This document shows positions 34,607 to 43,870 of a DNA stretch of 64,000 nucleotides, one piece after another; position 1 is the first letter of the stretch, and every line of letters starts with the position of its first letter. The translations under genes and the position numbers were made by a program. Below the pieces are notes generated by a model. The model saw nothing but the letters and a program-made list of their open reading frames with translations, made no database searches and was not told the DNA's origin. Source of the stretch: DATFMP01 sp035266845 (GTDB lineage Bacteria; SAR324; JACQKK01); NCBI GenBank assembly GCA_035266845.1, contig DATFMP010000060.1, positions 1 to 64,000 on the forward strand, in the 5' to 3' direction.

Positions 34607-35184
34607 AGTTGGTTGTCCTTGGAGAATGCCGGCGCAATTGTCGATAAGACGGGCTCGGCCCCCGCGCAGTCCTTGGCGAGGGGCGCCCGTGCGGGCATTC
34701 GTGGGCTGGTCTCCGGGTCCTGATAGCCGAATCAATAGAATCAAATGAGCGGGGCCGCAACCGAGGGGTTGCGTCCACGCGCCGACCCGATTGTGCCCGC
34801 TCCTGTGGCCTGGATGCAAGCTCTATGGGTCGATTCGGTCGAATATGCGACAGTGCGACTGGGCGTCGATGGACGTGGGCCCGCGGGCCGCGCGGGCCGG
34901 ACCACGGCGCGTGCTTGGGTCCCATGTTGAATCCGGAAACGGCCCGAGGCAGGTGCTGGGGCGCCGTTTGGTTGAACAAAGGGCCCGGGTTGCGTAGATT
35001 AGACGAGGCGGGGGAGCACATAGGCGGCCGTTCGGGGCATGCGGGCCCGTGGGCCGCGTTGATCGCGCAGCGAGGAGATGGAGCCAGTGTTTCCGGGGGA
35101 TAGAGGCGCCGCAGCTTCCCTGCGCCCGTCGGCAGGCCGCGTGTGCGTGCCGGCGCCCAATCCTTTAGCCAGAAGGCCTGTGAG
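34607..35184. other. Long divergent intergenic region
   Basis: 578 bases without a convincing gene between the CpxP-like gene (minus) and the aminotransferase (plus). It contains a GAATCAA direct repeat (34729-34735, 34738-34744), a perfect 12-base palindrome GGCCCGCGGGCC (34878-34889) and very GC-rich tracts. Short ORFs here have no codon bias or ribosome sites worth reporting. Confidence 0.45.
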
Positions 35185-36393
35185 ATGAACTACCGCCCCT
35201 TCGCCACCGTCGAATCTGCCCCGCCCGATCCCATCCTGGGCCTCTCGGAGGCCTTCCGCAAAGACGCCAAGGCCGAGAAGATCAATCTGACGACGGGTGT
35301 CTATCAGGACGAGTCCGGCACCAATCCGGTGCTGCGATCGGTGAAGCAGGCCGAGCGCATGCTGCTGGAACTGGAGACGACCAAGGACTATCTGGGCATC
35401 GGCGGGGACGAGAGCTACGCGCGCACGGTGCAGCAGTTCGTCTTCGGGCCGGAGCACCCGGTGGTCACGGAGGGCCGGGCCGCCACGGTGCACACGCCGG
35501 GGGGCACCGGGGCGCTGCGCGTGGGGGGCGAGTTCCTGCGCACGCAGTTTCCCCAGGCCACCATGTGGCTGAGCGACCCCACCTGGCCTAACCATCCCGG
35601 TGTGTTCAAGAGCGCGGGGCTGAAGACGGCCGCGTATCCGTACTATGACCCCGCCACGCACGGCCTGAAATTCGACGAGATGATGGCCGCGCTGGAGCAG
35701 GTACCCGAAGGCGATCTGGTGCTGCTGCACGGCTGCTGCCACAACCCCACGGGTGTGGACCCGACGCCCGAGCAGTGGGAGCGCGTCGTGGAACTGTTCA
35801 AGCGCCGCCCCATCCTGCCCTTCCTGGACTTTGCGTATCAGGGCTTCGGCAAGGGGCTGGACGAGGATGCCTTCGCTGTGCGCGCCTTTGCCTCGGCGGG
35901 GCTGGAGATGGTGGTGTCCAGTTCGTTCTCCAAGAACTTTGGGCTGTACCGCGAGCGCGTGGGCGCACTGACGGTCGTCACGGGCGACGGCAAGGAAGCT
36001 TCCGCCGTGATGAGCCGCATCAAGCAGACCATTCGTGCCAACTACTCCAATCCCCCCGCCCATGGCGGCAAGGTGGTGGAACTGGTGTTGGGTGACAAGG
36101 AATTGCGGGAGCTCTGGGTCAAGGAAGTCGTCGAGATGCGGGACCGAATTCACGCGATGCGTCGTTTATTCGTCGAGACGCTGAAGAAGTTCGGCGTGAA
36201 GCGCAACTTCGACTTTCTGCTGGAGCAGAACGGGATGTTCTCCTTCTCCGGCATCGGCAAAGAGGACGTGCGGCGGCTGCGCGAGGAGTTTGGCGTCTAT
36301 ATGGTAGACAGTGGACGCATCAACGTGGCGTCCATGACGCGCGCCAGGATGGACTACCTCTGCCGCAGCATCGCCGAAGTGCTGCAAGCCTGA
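35185..36393 (+). CDS. Aspartate/aromatic aminotransferase (class I)
   Basis: A 402-residue PLP enzyme of the AspC/TyrB subfamily, transferring amino groups between aspartate, tyrosine or phenylalanine and 2-oxoglutarate. Typical signatures: DPILGLSEAFRKD, INLTTGVYQDE, the THTPGGTGALR-like VHTPGGTGALRVGGEFL, HGCCHNPTGVDPT, FLDFAYQGFGKGL and the PLP lysine Lys250 in SSSFSKNFGLYRERVG. SGRINVASM near the C terminus is also typical. AspC and TyrB cannot be separated by eye. The ATG at 35185 has an AGAAGG site upstream. Confidence 0.9.
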   Translation: MNYRPFATVESAPPDPILGLSEAFRKDAKAEKINLTTGVYQDESGTNPVLRSVKQAERMLLELETTKDYLGIGGDESYARTVQQFVFGPEHPVVTEGRAATVHTPGGTGALRVGGEFLRTQFPQATMWLSDPTWPNHPGVFKSAGLKTAAYPYYDPATHGLKFDEMMAALEQVPEGDLVLLHGCCHNPTGVDPTPEQWERVVELFKRRPILPFLDFAYQGFGKGLDEDAFAVRAFASAGLEMVVSSSFSKNFGLYRERVGALTVVTGDGKEASAVMSRIKQTIRANYSNPPAHGGKVVELVLGDKELRELWVKEVVEMRDRIHAMRRLFVETLKKFGVKRNFDFLLEQNGMFSFSGIGKEDVRRLREEFGVYMVDSGRINVASMTRARMDYLCRSIAEVLQA

Positions 36394-36650
36394 CCGCTCC
36401 GTGTGGCCGCCAATAGGGGGTTGGCGGCTGACCGCGCGGAACCCCGCCACGGCGTGCGGGCCAAGCATGCCAGCGGGGCGGGACGGCCCGCGTCCGCTCC
36501 TGCCTTGTGATTGGCGGGGGCATTGGGCTAGGATTGCGCAAGCGCAAACAAAACAATCGGTTGCCGGACAGCCGGGGCGACTGCCAACCAGCGTAGCCGC
36601 GGCCATTCCTCATTGTTTCCGGTCGGCGGCCCCTTGAACTCCCGAGCGCG

Positions 36651-39600
36651 ATGCAAGCGAATCCACTGATCGGTGCCACGCCCACCCCCAGCCGCCCCGC
36701 CGCGGCCGCGGATCAGCGCATCATCAGTCTCGTCAGCAATGTCACCGCGGACAAGATCCCGGGTCTGGAGCACTTCCTGACCGACTTCAGCTCGCCGGAC
36801 GTGCGTGCGGAGGTCAATCCCTTTCGCCACGTCATCCAGCGCAGGGCGCGGCGCTCGATGGGGGGCAAGTTCAGCAAGGGACTTACGCACGAGGTTACTG
36901 AGAACATCGAGATCAATCCGAACGAGGACCTGTTCGGGCTGCGGCGTTGGCTGGGGGGCATCCGGCAGAGCCCCGCTGCGGTGATGCTGCTGGCCGTGAA
37001 CAAGATCAAGGAAGAGCCGATGGCGGCGCCCTTGATCTTCTCCGAGCTGCTCAAGACGGGGCGCCCGGTACTGGTCGCCGGCACGGACCGCTCCACGCAG
37101 GATCAGCTTTTCGCCAAGATCGACGTCAACTGCCAGCACGTGCCGGAGACCATCCAGCAGAATGCCTCGCTGAAGACGATGCTGATGGCGCGGGTGCAGC
37201 GGCGCAAGGGCTTCATCTCCACCATCCGGCACCTGCTGGACCTGGAGTTTCTGCCGCAACCCGTGCAGGAGAAGGTGAACCGCATCAATGGCGGGGGCGA
37301 CCCCACCGAGCTGAACGAGGCGGAGACCATCAACCTGTGCCTGCTGGCCGATCTTTCGTCCCGCTATCGCAACGCGCTCACGCTGTACAAAGAGACGCTG
37401 GCCAACAGCAGCCTGAACATTCAGCAGCTGATCTCGATGTTCGAGATCCTCCTGTCCGACGTGCCGCTGAAGGAGGCGCTGGAGGCCTTCTCCCCCTTCC
37501 TTGGCAAGGACGACGAGCGACCGGAGGCTGTGAACAGCAAGGCCGAGTTGTTCGGCTACCTCAATCGCTTCGTCAGTTCCACCGAGGGCGGATCGCGGGG
37601 CAGCACACGTACCGACAAGCTGGATCAGGTGTTCAAGCGCATCATCAGCGTGGTGATCTCGCAGCGTGCCAAGGTGGACCCCGTGCTGTGGCGCCGCTGT
37701 AGCTTCATCTTCGATCCCGAGCCGGAAGAGCGCGCGCTGCTGACCAGCATGGAGCCCATGGCTGCCTATGTGGCCAAGACCAAGGATGCCGGCGAAGCGG
37801 GCATCACACCGGAGTTCAAGCAGCGGCTGGGCGAGGCCGTGTTCGAGTTGGTAGCGATCTCCAACCAGGGCCTGGAGCAGTCCAAGAGCGAGAGCGGCTT
37901 GGCGCGGCAGCGGGCAGCGGGGCACCTGTTGCCGTTGTTCCAGATGTCGAAGTTCCAGGCCGGTCACTTGGTGCAGATCAGCGACAACAATCGCGCGACC
38001 CTGCTCAACAAGGAGAAGTTCGTAGGGCTGTTCAAGAACATCCCCATCACCGTGCAGGATCTGGAGGGGCTCGCGCAGCGCCTGCAGAGCGAACTGTACC
38101 GCGAGCAGCAGATCATCGATGCGGTGCGCAAGAGCACGCTGGATGTGATCGTGGGCCATGATCGGGATCGCGAAAAGGCCCTGCGCGAAATCTACATCAT
38201 CAATGCGGCCCAGGAGCTGGTCCACTTCTCCTTCCACATCGGCGAGCACGGCATCTCCAGCCTGGACCGGCTGTGCGGTGTGTCCGTGGCCCAATCGCGC
38301 TTCGGCTTCGAGGTGGCGCTGCAGCCGCACCGCCCCAACTCCATCGGCCTGTTCCAGCACGAGAAGGAGCGGCCGCTGGGCACCTTGCAGAACGAGCCGT
38401 CGGTGCTGAGCCGGGCCTATACGGCGCTGATCGGGATGCAGGTGGAGCGGCAGGTGAAAAAGGCCGTGGATCACAAGATCGGCTACCTGCAGCAGACGTT
38501 CGGGGAGAACTTCTTCGAGGTGGTCTACCAGCAGGTGGTGAACCGCCACGATCTGCCGCTCTCGCGCAATCAGCTCGCCTGGTTCGTGAAGGAGCGCGGT
38601 CTGCTGGGCAGTTTGGGTGAGAAGGGCTTCAAGTCCGAGCGCGAGAACGACCTGGGCGACCCGTTCATGACGCTGGAGGAGCTAACGCTCTCGCGCAGCA
38701 AGCCCCAGCGCGATTTCCGGGAGTTCGAGAACTTCCCGCAGCGCTTCGCCGAGGCTACGCGCAACTTCAAGCAGCTGCTGGGGGAACTGCGGGCCGCGGG
38801 CGATCAGGACCCGACCCGCGACGTGCGGGCGCTGCTGTGGTCGCTCTACCGCAGGGGCATCTACAACATGGAGCGCCCGGAGGCCAAGGAGGCCTTCCGC
38901 AAGAGCGAGTTCTACACGCAGCTCAAGGACATCATCGCCAAGATCTCCTCGGAGAACTATTCGGTCTTCACCAAGGACATTCAGCAGGACGGCGTCAAGA
39001 TCTATGTGATGCCCAAGTTCCACCACCTGCTCACGTTGGGCAGCCGCTTTGCCTACCTCATCGAAAGCAAGGTGGTGCGCTACCAGCTGGTCGCCTCGCC
39101 GGCGGAGGTGGTGGAGGAATTGGACCAGGTTTCGCGCGTCTTCACCGAGAAGCTGGAGTCCCTCTCCGCCGCAGGGGAGGGCGGGGCCGAGTTCAAGTCC
39201 CTCTTCAATGCGGCGGCCGAGGTGCGTCGAGCCACCGATGTCTGGCGGGAGCATAGCCGGCACCTGGCCTTCGCCCTGTTGGACCGTCTCCTGAGCGAGA
39301 CGGTCATCAAGCAACTCCGGCCGGGCAAGATCCAGGCGCACAACCTGTGGTACCTGCCCGATGCGACCAAGCTGTGCCTGGGGCCCGCGCTCTCCTCACA
39401 GAAGTCCGTGCCGTTCCCGAAGATCCTGCAGGTGCCGGAGAACATGGGCAACCTGCAGAAGAATCCCAAATCGGCCAGCACCACCATCGACGATTTCACG
39501 ATCGAGGTGCACAAGATCTCCCGCCTGCGCGCCGAGCTGGACCACTACGAGAGCGTGGCGGAGGACGTGCTGGATATCCTGCAGAACCTGACGCACGAGC

Positions 39601-40370
39601 GGGCCGAAAGCCAGCTCGTGAACCGCTACGAGCAGGCGCTGGGCCAGTTCATCCGCATTCTGAACAAGCCGCTGCGGTACTACACGGAGAAGGACGTGCA
39701 GAATCTGCACGCCGTGGCCAGCCTGATGAAGAACACGCTGCAGGCCTTCTACAATACCCCCGGAACACAGAAGGACCAGCTCGTGATGCGTGTGCAGAAT
39801 CAGTTGCAGGCGCGCCGCAGCGATGGGCACCAGCTCAAGCTCAATTTCACGGATACGTTCGTGCTGGAAAAGACGCAGATCCGCGTCATGCAGAAGGTGA
39901 AGCAGGGCGACGAGACGGTCTCCAAGCAGCGCAAGGTGGAAGTGGAGGTGGACGCCACCTACCAGACGCTCTCCGCACGCATCCGCGAGGTGATCCGCAC
40001 CCACGAGGTACTGGCCAACAAGCGCCACATCGTGCTCTCGCCGGAGGGCCAGAAGAAGAAGCAGATCGACTACGTGCTGGACATCATCGACGTGCTGCAG
40101 TCCCTGCGCGGCAATGCCCTCACGTTCTACGTGGACTCCTCCATGCTCAGCGACGACCAGATGCGCCTGCTGGCCCGCCACGTGAAGCCGCACAACTTCT
40201 TCCGCATGGACGATCTGAAGCCCGAGCCGCCGGAGGGCATGTCGGCAGATGCCGCGGCCAAGGACCCCCTCACCGGGCGCTTGGTGCGCAAGCCGCCATC
40301 GGGCCCTACGGAGGCGCCGGCCCAGGCTGCCGATGCGCCCAAGAACGAGCCTCCGCCCTCAGCGTCCTAA
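36651..40370 (+). CDS. Very large uncharacterised cytoplasmic protein (1,239 residues)
   Basis: An intact 1,239-residue frame with the same high third-position GC as its neighbours, so it is very probably expressed. I recognise no domain: there is no Walker A, DEAD, HTH, nuclease, haem or metal-cluster motif, no signal peptide and no membrane helix. It is rich in amphipathic helices with long polar stretches (for example LYREQQIIDAVRKST and SRLRAELDHYESVAEDVLD), suggesting a helical scaffold. A Pro/Ala-rich tail follows residue 1195 (PSGPTEAPAQAADAPKNEP). It stands alone: 257 bases follow the aminotransferase and the next gene is convergent. Confidence 0.8.
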   Translation: MQANPLIGATPTPSRPAAAADQRIISLVSNVTADKIPGLEHFLTDFSSPDVRAEVNPFRHVIQRRARRSMGGKFSKGLTHEVTENIEINPNEDLFGLRRWLGGIRQSPAAVMLLAVNKIKEEPMAAPLIFSELLKTGRPVLVAGTDRSTQDQLFAKIDVNCQHVPETIQQNASLKTMLMARVQRRKGFISTIRHLLDLEFLPQPVQEKVNRINGGGDPTELNEAETINLCLLADLSSRYRNALTLYKETLANSSLNIQQLISMFEILLSDVPLKEALEAFSPFLGKDDERPEAVNSKAELFGYLNRFVSSTEGGSRGSTRTDKLDQVFKRIISVVISQRAKVDPVLWRRCSFIFDPEPEERALLTSMEPMAAYVAKTKDAGEAGITPEFKQRLGEAVFELVAISNQGLEQSKSESGLARQRAAGHLLPLFQMSKFQAGHLVQISDNNRATLLNKEKFVGLFKNIPITVQDLEGLAQRLQSELYREQQIIDAVRKSTLDVIVGHDRDREKALREIYIINAAQELVHFSFHIGEHGISSLDRLCGVSVAQSRFGFEVALQPHRPNSIGLFQHEKERPLGTLQNEPSVLSRAYTALIGMQVERQVKKAVDHKIGYLQQTFGENFFEVVYQQVVNRHDLPLSRNQLAWFVKERGLLGSLGEKGFKSERENDLGDPFMTLEELTLSRSKPQRDFREFENFPQRFAEATRNFKQLLGELRAAGDQDPTRDVRALLWSLYRRGIYNMERPEAKEAFRKSEFYTQLKDIIAKISSENYSVFTKDIQQDGVKIYVMPKFHHLLTLGSRFAYLIESKVVRYQLVASPAEVVEELDQVSRVFTEKLESLSAAGEGGAEFKSLFNAAAEVRRATDVWREHSRHLAFALLDRLLSETVIKQLRPGKIQAHNLWYLPDATKLCLGPALSSQKSVPFPKILQVPENMGNLQKNPKSASTTIDDFTIEVHKISRLRAELDHYESVAEDVLDILQNLTHERAESQLVNRYEQALGQFIRILNKPLRYYTEKDVQNLHAVASLMKNTLQAFYNTPGTQKDQLVMRVQNQLQARRSDGHQLKLNFTDTFVLEKTQIRVMQKVKQGDETVSKQRKVEVEVDATYQTLSARIREVIRTHEVLANKRHIVLSPEGQKKKQIDYVLDIIDVLQSLRGNALTFYVDSSMLSDDQMRLLARHVKPHNFFRMDDLKPEPPEGMSADAAAKDPLTGRLVRKPPSGPTEAPAQAADAPKNEPPPSAS

Positions 40371-40394
40371 GTCCCCATCACCGGGCACCGGGAG

Positions 40395-40967
40395 TCACTC
40401 GTCTGCCGGCTGCTCCCAGCTCAGCTCGCCCAGCTTTGCGAGAGGCGTGGGCGCATGGGGTTGTGCAGGCGGCGGCTGGATGCGCAGGTGCCACCAGCCC
40501 ACGTCGTGCCACCGGTCCAGCTTGTAGCCGACCGACTCGAACACGCCCAGCGGGCGGAAGCCCAGGGCCTCGTGCAGGCCCACACTGGCCGGGTTGGGTA
40601 GCGTGATCACCGCATAGGCGTTCACGTACCCCTGGCGCCGCAGGCAGGCGAGCAGGTTGGTGTATAGCGCGCGCCCGAAACCCCGGCCCCGCGCGGTTTC
40701 CGCCAGGTAGATCGTCGTCTCCACGCTCCATTGGTAGGCCTGCCGCGGCCGGTAGCGGGTCGCGTAGGCATAGCCCGCGATGCCCCCCTCGGCCTCGCAT
40801 ACCAGCCAGGGCGCGCGCTGTAGCACGTCGCCGATGCGGGCGCTCAGTTCGGCCGGGGTCGGCACCTCAGTCTCGAAGGACACCGCTGTCTGCTCCACGA
40901 ACGGGCGGTATATGGCCAGGCAGCCCTCCGCGTCGGAAGGGGTGGCGAGCCGGATGGTGGCGCTCAT
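40395..40967 (-). CDS. GNAT N-acetyltransferase (phosphinothricin acetyltransferase-like)
   Basis: A 190-residue acetyl-CoA-dependent acetyltransferase. The N terminus (IRLATPSDAEGCLAIYRPFVEQTAVSFE) and the YQWSVETTIYLAETARGRGFGRAL acetyl-CoA-binding block match the Pat/Bar-like subfamily. NPASVGLHEALGF and GYKLDRWHDVGWWHL are further hallmarks. Natural substrates of such proteins include methionine sulfone, methionine sulfoximine and related amino acids. It is the last gene of the dxs, exporter, acetyltransferase series on the minus strand. Confidence 0.88.
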   Translation of the reverse strand: MSATIRLATPSDAEGCLAIYRPFVEQTAVSFETEVPTPAELSARIGDVLQRAPWLVCEAEGGIAGYAYATRYRPRQAYQWSVETTIYLAETARGRGFGRALYTNLLACLRRQGYVNAYAVITLPNPASVGLHEALGFRPLGVFESVGYKLDRWHDVGWWHLRIQPPPAQPHAPTPLAKLGELSWEQPADE

Positions 40968-41018
40968 GGGTCGGATGCTTGGCCGAAAGCTGGCGGGTGG
41001 GAAGGTGAAACCGACAGG

Positions 41019-41666
41019 CTAGCGGGCGTGGGTGAAGGCCAGCCGCACGCCCAGGGCGATGAACACGCCGCCCGCCACGCGCTCCACCCAGTGGGCCCCG
41101 GCGGCGAGGCGGCCGCGCACGGCGTCCTGCGCCAGGAAGGTCGTCAGCAGGATGTACCAGCCCAGCGCCGTCGCGGCGATAGTGAAGCCGAACACCGCCT
41201 GCGCGCCCAGCGGCGTGCCGGGGTGCACGATCTGCGTGAACGCCGCCAGGAACAGCAGCGGCGCCTTGGGATTGAGCAGGTTGGTGAGCAGACCCAGTCG
41301 GAACGCGGTGCCGGCGCCGAGTCCCTGGCTGGCCGGCCGGTGCGGCTGATCGGGGTCGGCCGCGGGTGGCCTGCGGGCACGCAGCGAGCGCAGCCCGATC
41401 ACGATCAGGTAGACCGCGCCGACCCACTTCACGATCGTGAAGGCCAGCAGCGACTGCGCGATGAGCACGCCGATGCCGACCAGCGCCAGCGTCGCGTGGA
41501 CGCACATGCCCGTGGCGATGCCGATGGCCGTGAAACGCCCGTCGCGGCGGGAGAACACAAGGCAATTGCGCAGGATCATGGCCGTGTCCGGCCCGGGCAT
41601 CATGGCGGCCACCCAGCCGAAGGCGAACACGGCAGCCCAATCTGCCCAGAGATGTGCGGTGACCAT
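41019..41666 (-). CDS. LysE/RhtB-family amino-acid exporter
   Basis: A 215-residue inner-membrane protein with six predicted helices. The family signature MMPGPDTAMILRN lies near residue 22, and GLLTNLLNPKAPLLFLAAF in the middle is typical of RhtB-type exporters of homoserine, threonine or related amino acids. It begins 17 bases after dxs and 51 bases before the acetyltransferase gene, all on the minus strand. Exporter plus N-acetyltransferase suggests handling of an amino-acid-like compound, but that is inference. Confidence 0.9.
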   Translation of the reverse strand: MVTAHLWADWAAVFAFGWVAAMMPGPDTAMILRNCLVFSRRDGRFTAIGIATGMCVHATLALVGIGVLIAQSLLAFTIVKWVGAVYLIVIGLRSLRARRPPAADPDQPHRPASQGLGAGTAFRLGLLTNLLNPKAPLLFLAAFTQIVHPGTPLGAQAVFGFTIAATALGWYILLTTFLAQDAVRGRLAAGAHWVERVAGGVFIALGVRLAFTHAR

Positions 41667-41683
41667 CGGTCGGGGGCGGGGGC

Positions 41684-43618
41684 CTAGGCGGAGCGCTGCT
41701 TGCGGCGCCGTGTGGTGCCGGCCACCTGCTCCCACAGCGCGCGGCCGGTGGCCTGGATCTGCTCGGGCAGCAGCCCCGCGGCGCGGAGCTGATCCGTCTG
41801 GCTGCCGAAGGGCATGAACGCATCCGGGGCGCCCAGCAGCCGCGTGGGGCGGGCCAGGTCGTGCGCCGCCATCAGCGCCAGGATGCCCTGGCCCATGCCG
41901 CCGCTGAGCACGTTCTCCTCCAGGGTAACCACGGCCTTGGCCCCTTCGATCTGTTCCAGCAGCAGGGTCTCGTCCAGCGGCTTCACGAAGCGCGCGTCCA
42001 CCACGGCGCAGGGGATGCCGTCTGCCTCCAGCGCCTCGGCCACGGTGAGGGCGGGCTCCACCTGGGAGCCCACGGCCACCAGCAGCAGGCCCGGGGCTTC
42101 CGTCTTGCGGAGTAGCTCGCCCTGGCCGATCGGGATCGGCTCCAGCGTCTCGTCCACCGCCATCGCGAGGGTATCCCCGCGCGGATAGCGCATGGCGATC
42201 GGCCCGTCCTCGTAACCGTGGGCCGTTAGCAGCATGCGCCGCAGCTCGCGTTCGTCTCGCGGTGCCATGTGCACGAATCCGGGGATGAGGCGCAGGTAGG
42301 AGAAATCGAACACGCCGTGGTGTGTGGGGCCGTCGGCCCCCACGAAGCCCCCGCGATCCATCATCACGCGCACGGGCAGGCTTTGCAGCGCGATGTCGTG
42401 GATGAGCTGGTCGAAAGCGCGCTGGGAGAACGTGGAGTAGACCGTCACGAATGGCTTGAGACCCCCGATGGCCATGCCCGCCGCGCTGCAGTAGGCGTTG
42501 GACTCCGCGATGCCCACGTCCAGCACCCGGCCGGGGAAGGCCTCGGCCAGCGGCGAGAGGCCGGTGTTGCTTTGCATGGCCGCCGTGATGGCCACCACCT
42601 TATCGTCCCGGGCCATCAGATCGCGCAGGCCCTCGGAGTAGATCTGCGTCCAGCTCTTGCGGGCCGGGGCCCCGGCCGCGCTCGCCGCCTTGGGCTTGCT
42701 GGGAGAAACCGCGTGGGCCTCGAAGGTGTTCTCGATCTCCGGGCCCAGACCCTTGCCCTTCACCGACTGCAGGTGCACCAGCACGGGCCCGCGCATGGTC
42801 TTGGCGTGCCGCAGGATAGGCACGACCTCTTTCAGGTTGTGTGCCTGAATGGGCCCGAAGTAGCGCCAGTTGAGCGACTCGAAGAACGCCGCCTCGTCCC
42901 CGGAGGCGTAGTCCTTCACGGAACGCTCCATGTGCTTGAGGCTCTTGAGTATCTCCGAGCCGAACGGCACGTGGCTGGTGAGGCGCTTCACCTCGTCGCG
43001 CAGGGCGTTGTACGAGTCCGACGACGTGATGCGCGTCACCGTGCGGGCAAAGGCGCCCACATTCTGGTCGATGCTCATCCCGTTGTCGTTGAGGATCACC
43101 AGCAGGCCCAACTCCATCGAGCCGGCCATGTTCAGCGCCTCGAAGGACAGCCCACCCGTCATGGCGCCGTCGCCGATGACGGCCAGCACGTGGTGCTGCT
43201 CGCCCCGCAGGTCGCGCGCGATGGCCATGCCCAGTGCGGCGGAGATGGAGGTGGAGGCGTGGCCTGCGCCCATGTGGTCGTAAGGGCTCTCCCGGCGCTC
43301 AAGGAACTTGCACAGCCCGTCCCACTTGCCGTAATCGGCAAAGCGGTCGGCGCGGCCGGTGAGCATCTTGTACACGTGGGCCTGATGCCCCACGTCCCAC
43401 GCGATGCGGTCGTGCAGGAAGTCGAACTGGTTGAACAGGGCGATGGTCAGCTCCACCACGCCCAGCGCGGCCCCCAGGTGGCCCCCGGTGCGGCTGATGG
43501 TCTCGATCAGGAACGCGCGCGCCTCGTCCGCGAGGGCTTCCAGGCGCTCCGCGTCGAAGCGCTGCAGCTCCAGCGGATCGCGCAGGGCGGACAGGACAGG
43601 GTACTTGGCGGCGTCCAT
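41684..43618 (-). CDS. dxs: 1-deoxy-D-xylulose-5-phosphate synthase
   Basis: A 644-residue thiamine-diphosphate enzyme that condenses pyruvate and glyceraldehyde 3-phosphate, the first step of the MEP isoprenoid pathway. Motifs include RTGGHLGAALGVVELT, WDVGHQAHVYKMLTGR, GAGHASTSISAALGMA, the ThDP site GDGAMTGGLSFEALN...NDNGMSI, and the transketolase-type DVGIAESNAYCSAAG and DRGGFVGADGPTHHG. The N- and C-terminal domains are complete. The start at 43618 gives the usual N terminus; the frame extends 17 codons upstream. No other MEP gene is in the window. Confidence 0.95.
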   Translation of the reverse strand: MDAAKYPVLSALRDPLELQRFDAERLEALADEARAFLIETISRTGGHLGAALGVVELTIALFNQFDFLHDRIAWDVGHQAHVYKMLTGRADRFADYGKWDGLCKFLERRESPYDHMGAGHASTSISAALGMAIARDLRGEQHHVLAVIGDGAMTGGLSFEALNMAGSMELGLLVILNDNGMSIDQNVGAFARTVTRITSSDSYNALRDEVKRLTSHVPFGSEILKSLKHMERSVKDYASGDEAAFFESLNWRYFGPIQAHNLKEVVPILRHAKTMRGPVLVHLQSVKGKGLGPEIENTFEAHAVSPSKPKAASAAGAPARKSWTQIYSEGLRDLMARDDKVVAITAAMQSNTGLSPLAEAFPGRVLDVGIAESNAYCSAAGMAIGGLKPFVTVYSTFSQRAFDQLIHDIALQSLPVRVMMDRGGFVGADGPTHHGVFDFSYLRLIPGFVHMAPRDERELRRMLLTAHGYEDGPIAMRYPRGDTLAMAVDETLEPIPIGQGELLRKTEAPGLLLVAVGSQVEPALTVAEALEADGIPCAVVDARFVKPLDETLLLEQIEGAKAVVTLEENVLSGGMGQGILALMAAHDLARPTRLLGAPDAFMPFGSQTDQLRAAGLLPEQIQATGRALWEQVAGTTRRRKQRSA

Positions 43619-43870
43619 CACGGACCGTGGCAGGGATGGAGTGATGGGCCAGCCGATCACGGGGCCCACCGATTGAATATAGAGGCCGGCGCCCCGCGAT
43701 GCAAGGCGCAGAGGGACGGAGCCCCGCGACGCCCGAGACCTTCACCTGGCCGTCTGACACCGAGCTCCACGCACCGCTACGGCCCGCCTGCGGAACACGC
43801 CGGCAGCGTTGCATGGGCGACGAAGTGAGAGGAAGGGCGCCCAGCTCCGCGAACCGCCCGCAAGGGCGGT

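Noticed and set aside
34607..35184. Small genes in the divergent spacer
   Set aside because: Several frames of 60-90 codons exist on the plus strand, but none has a ribosome site, family resemblance or non-random composition.
36528..38549. Minus-strand open frame of 673 codons opposite the 1,239-residue protein
   Set aside because: No ribosome site, composition typical of an antisense shadow, and the plus-strand frame is longer and continuous.
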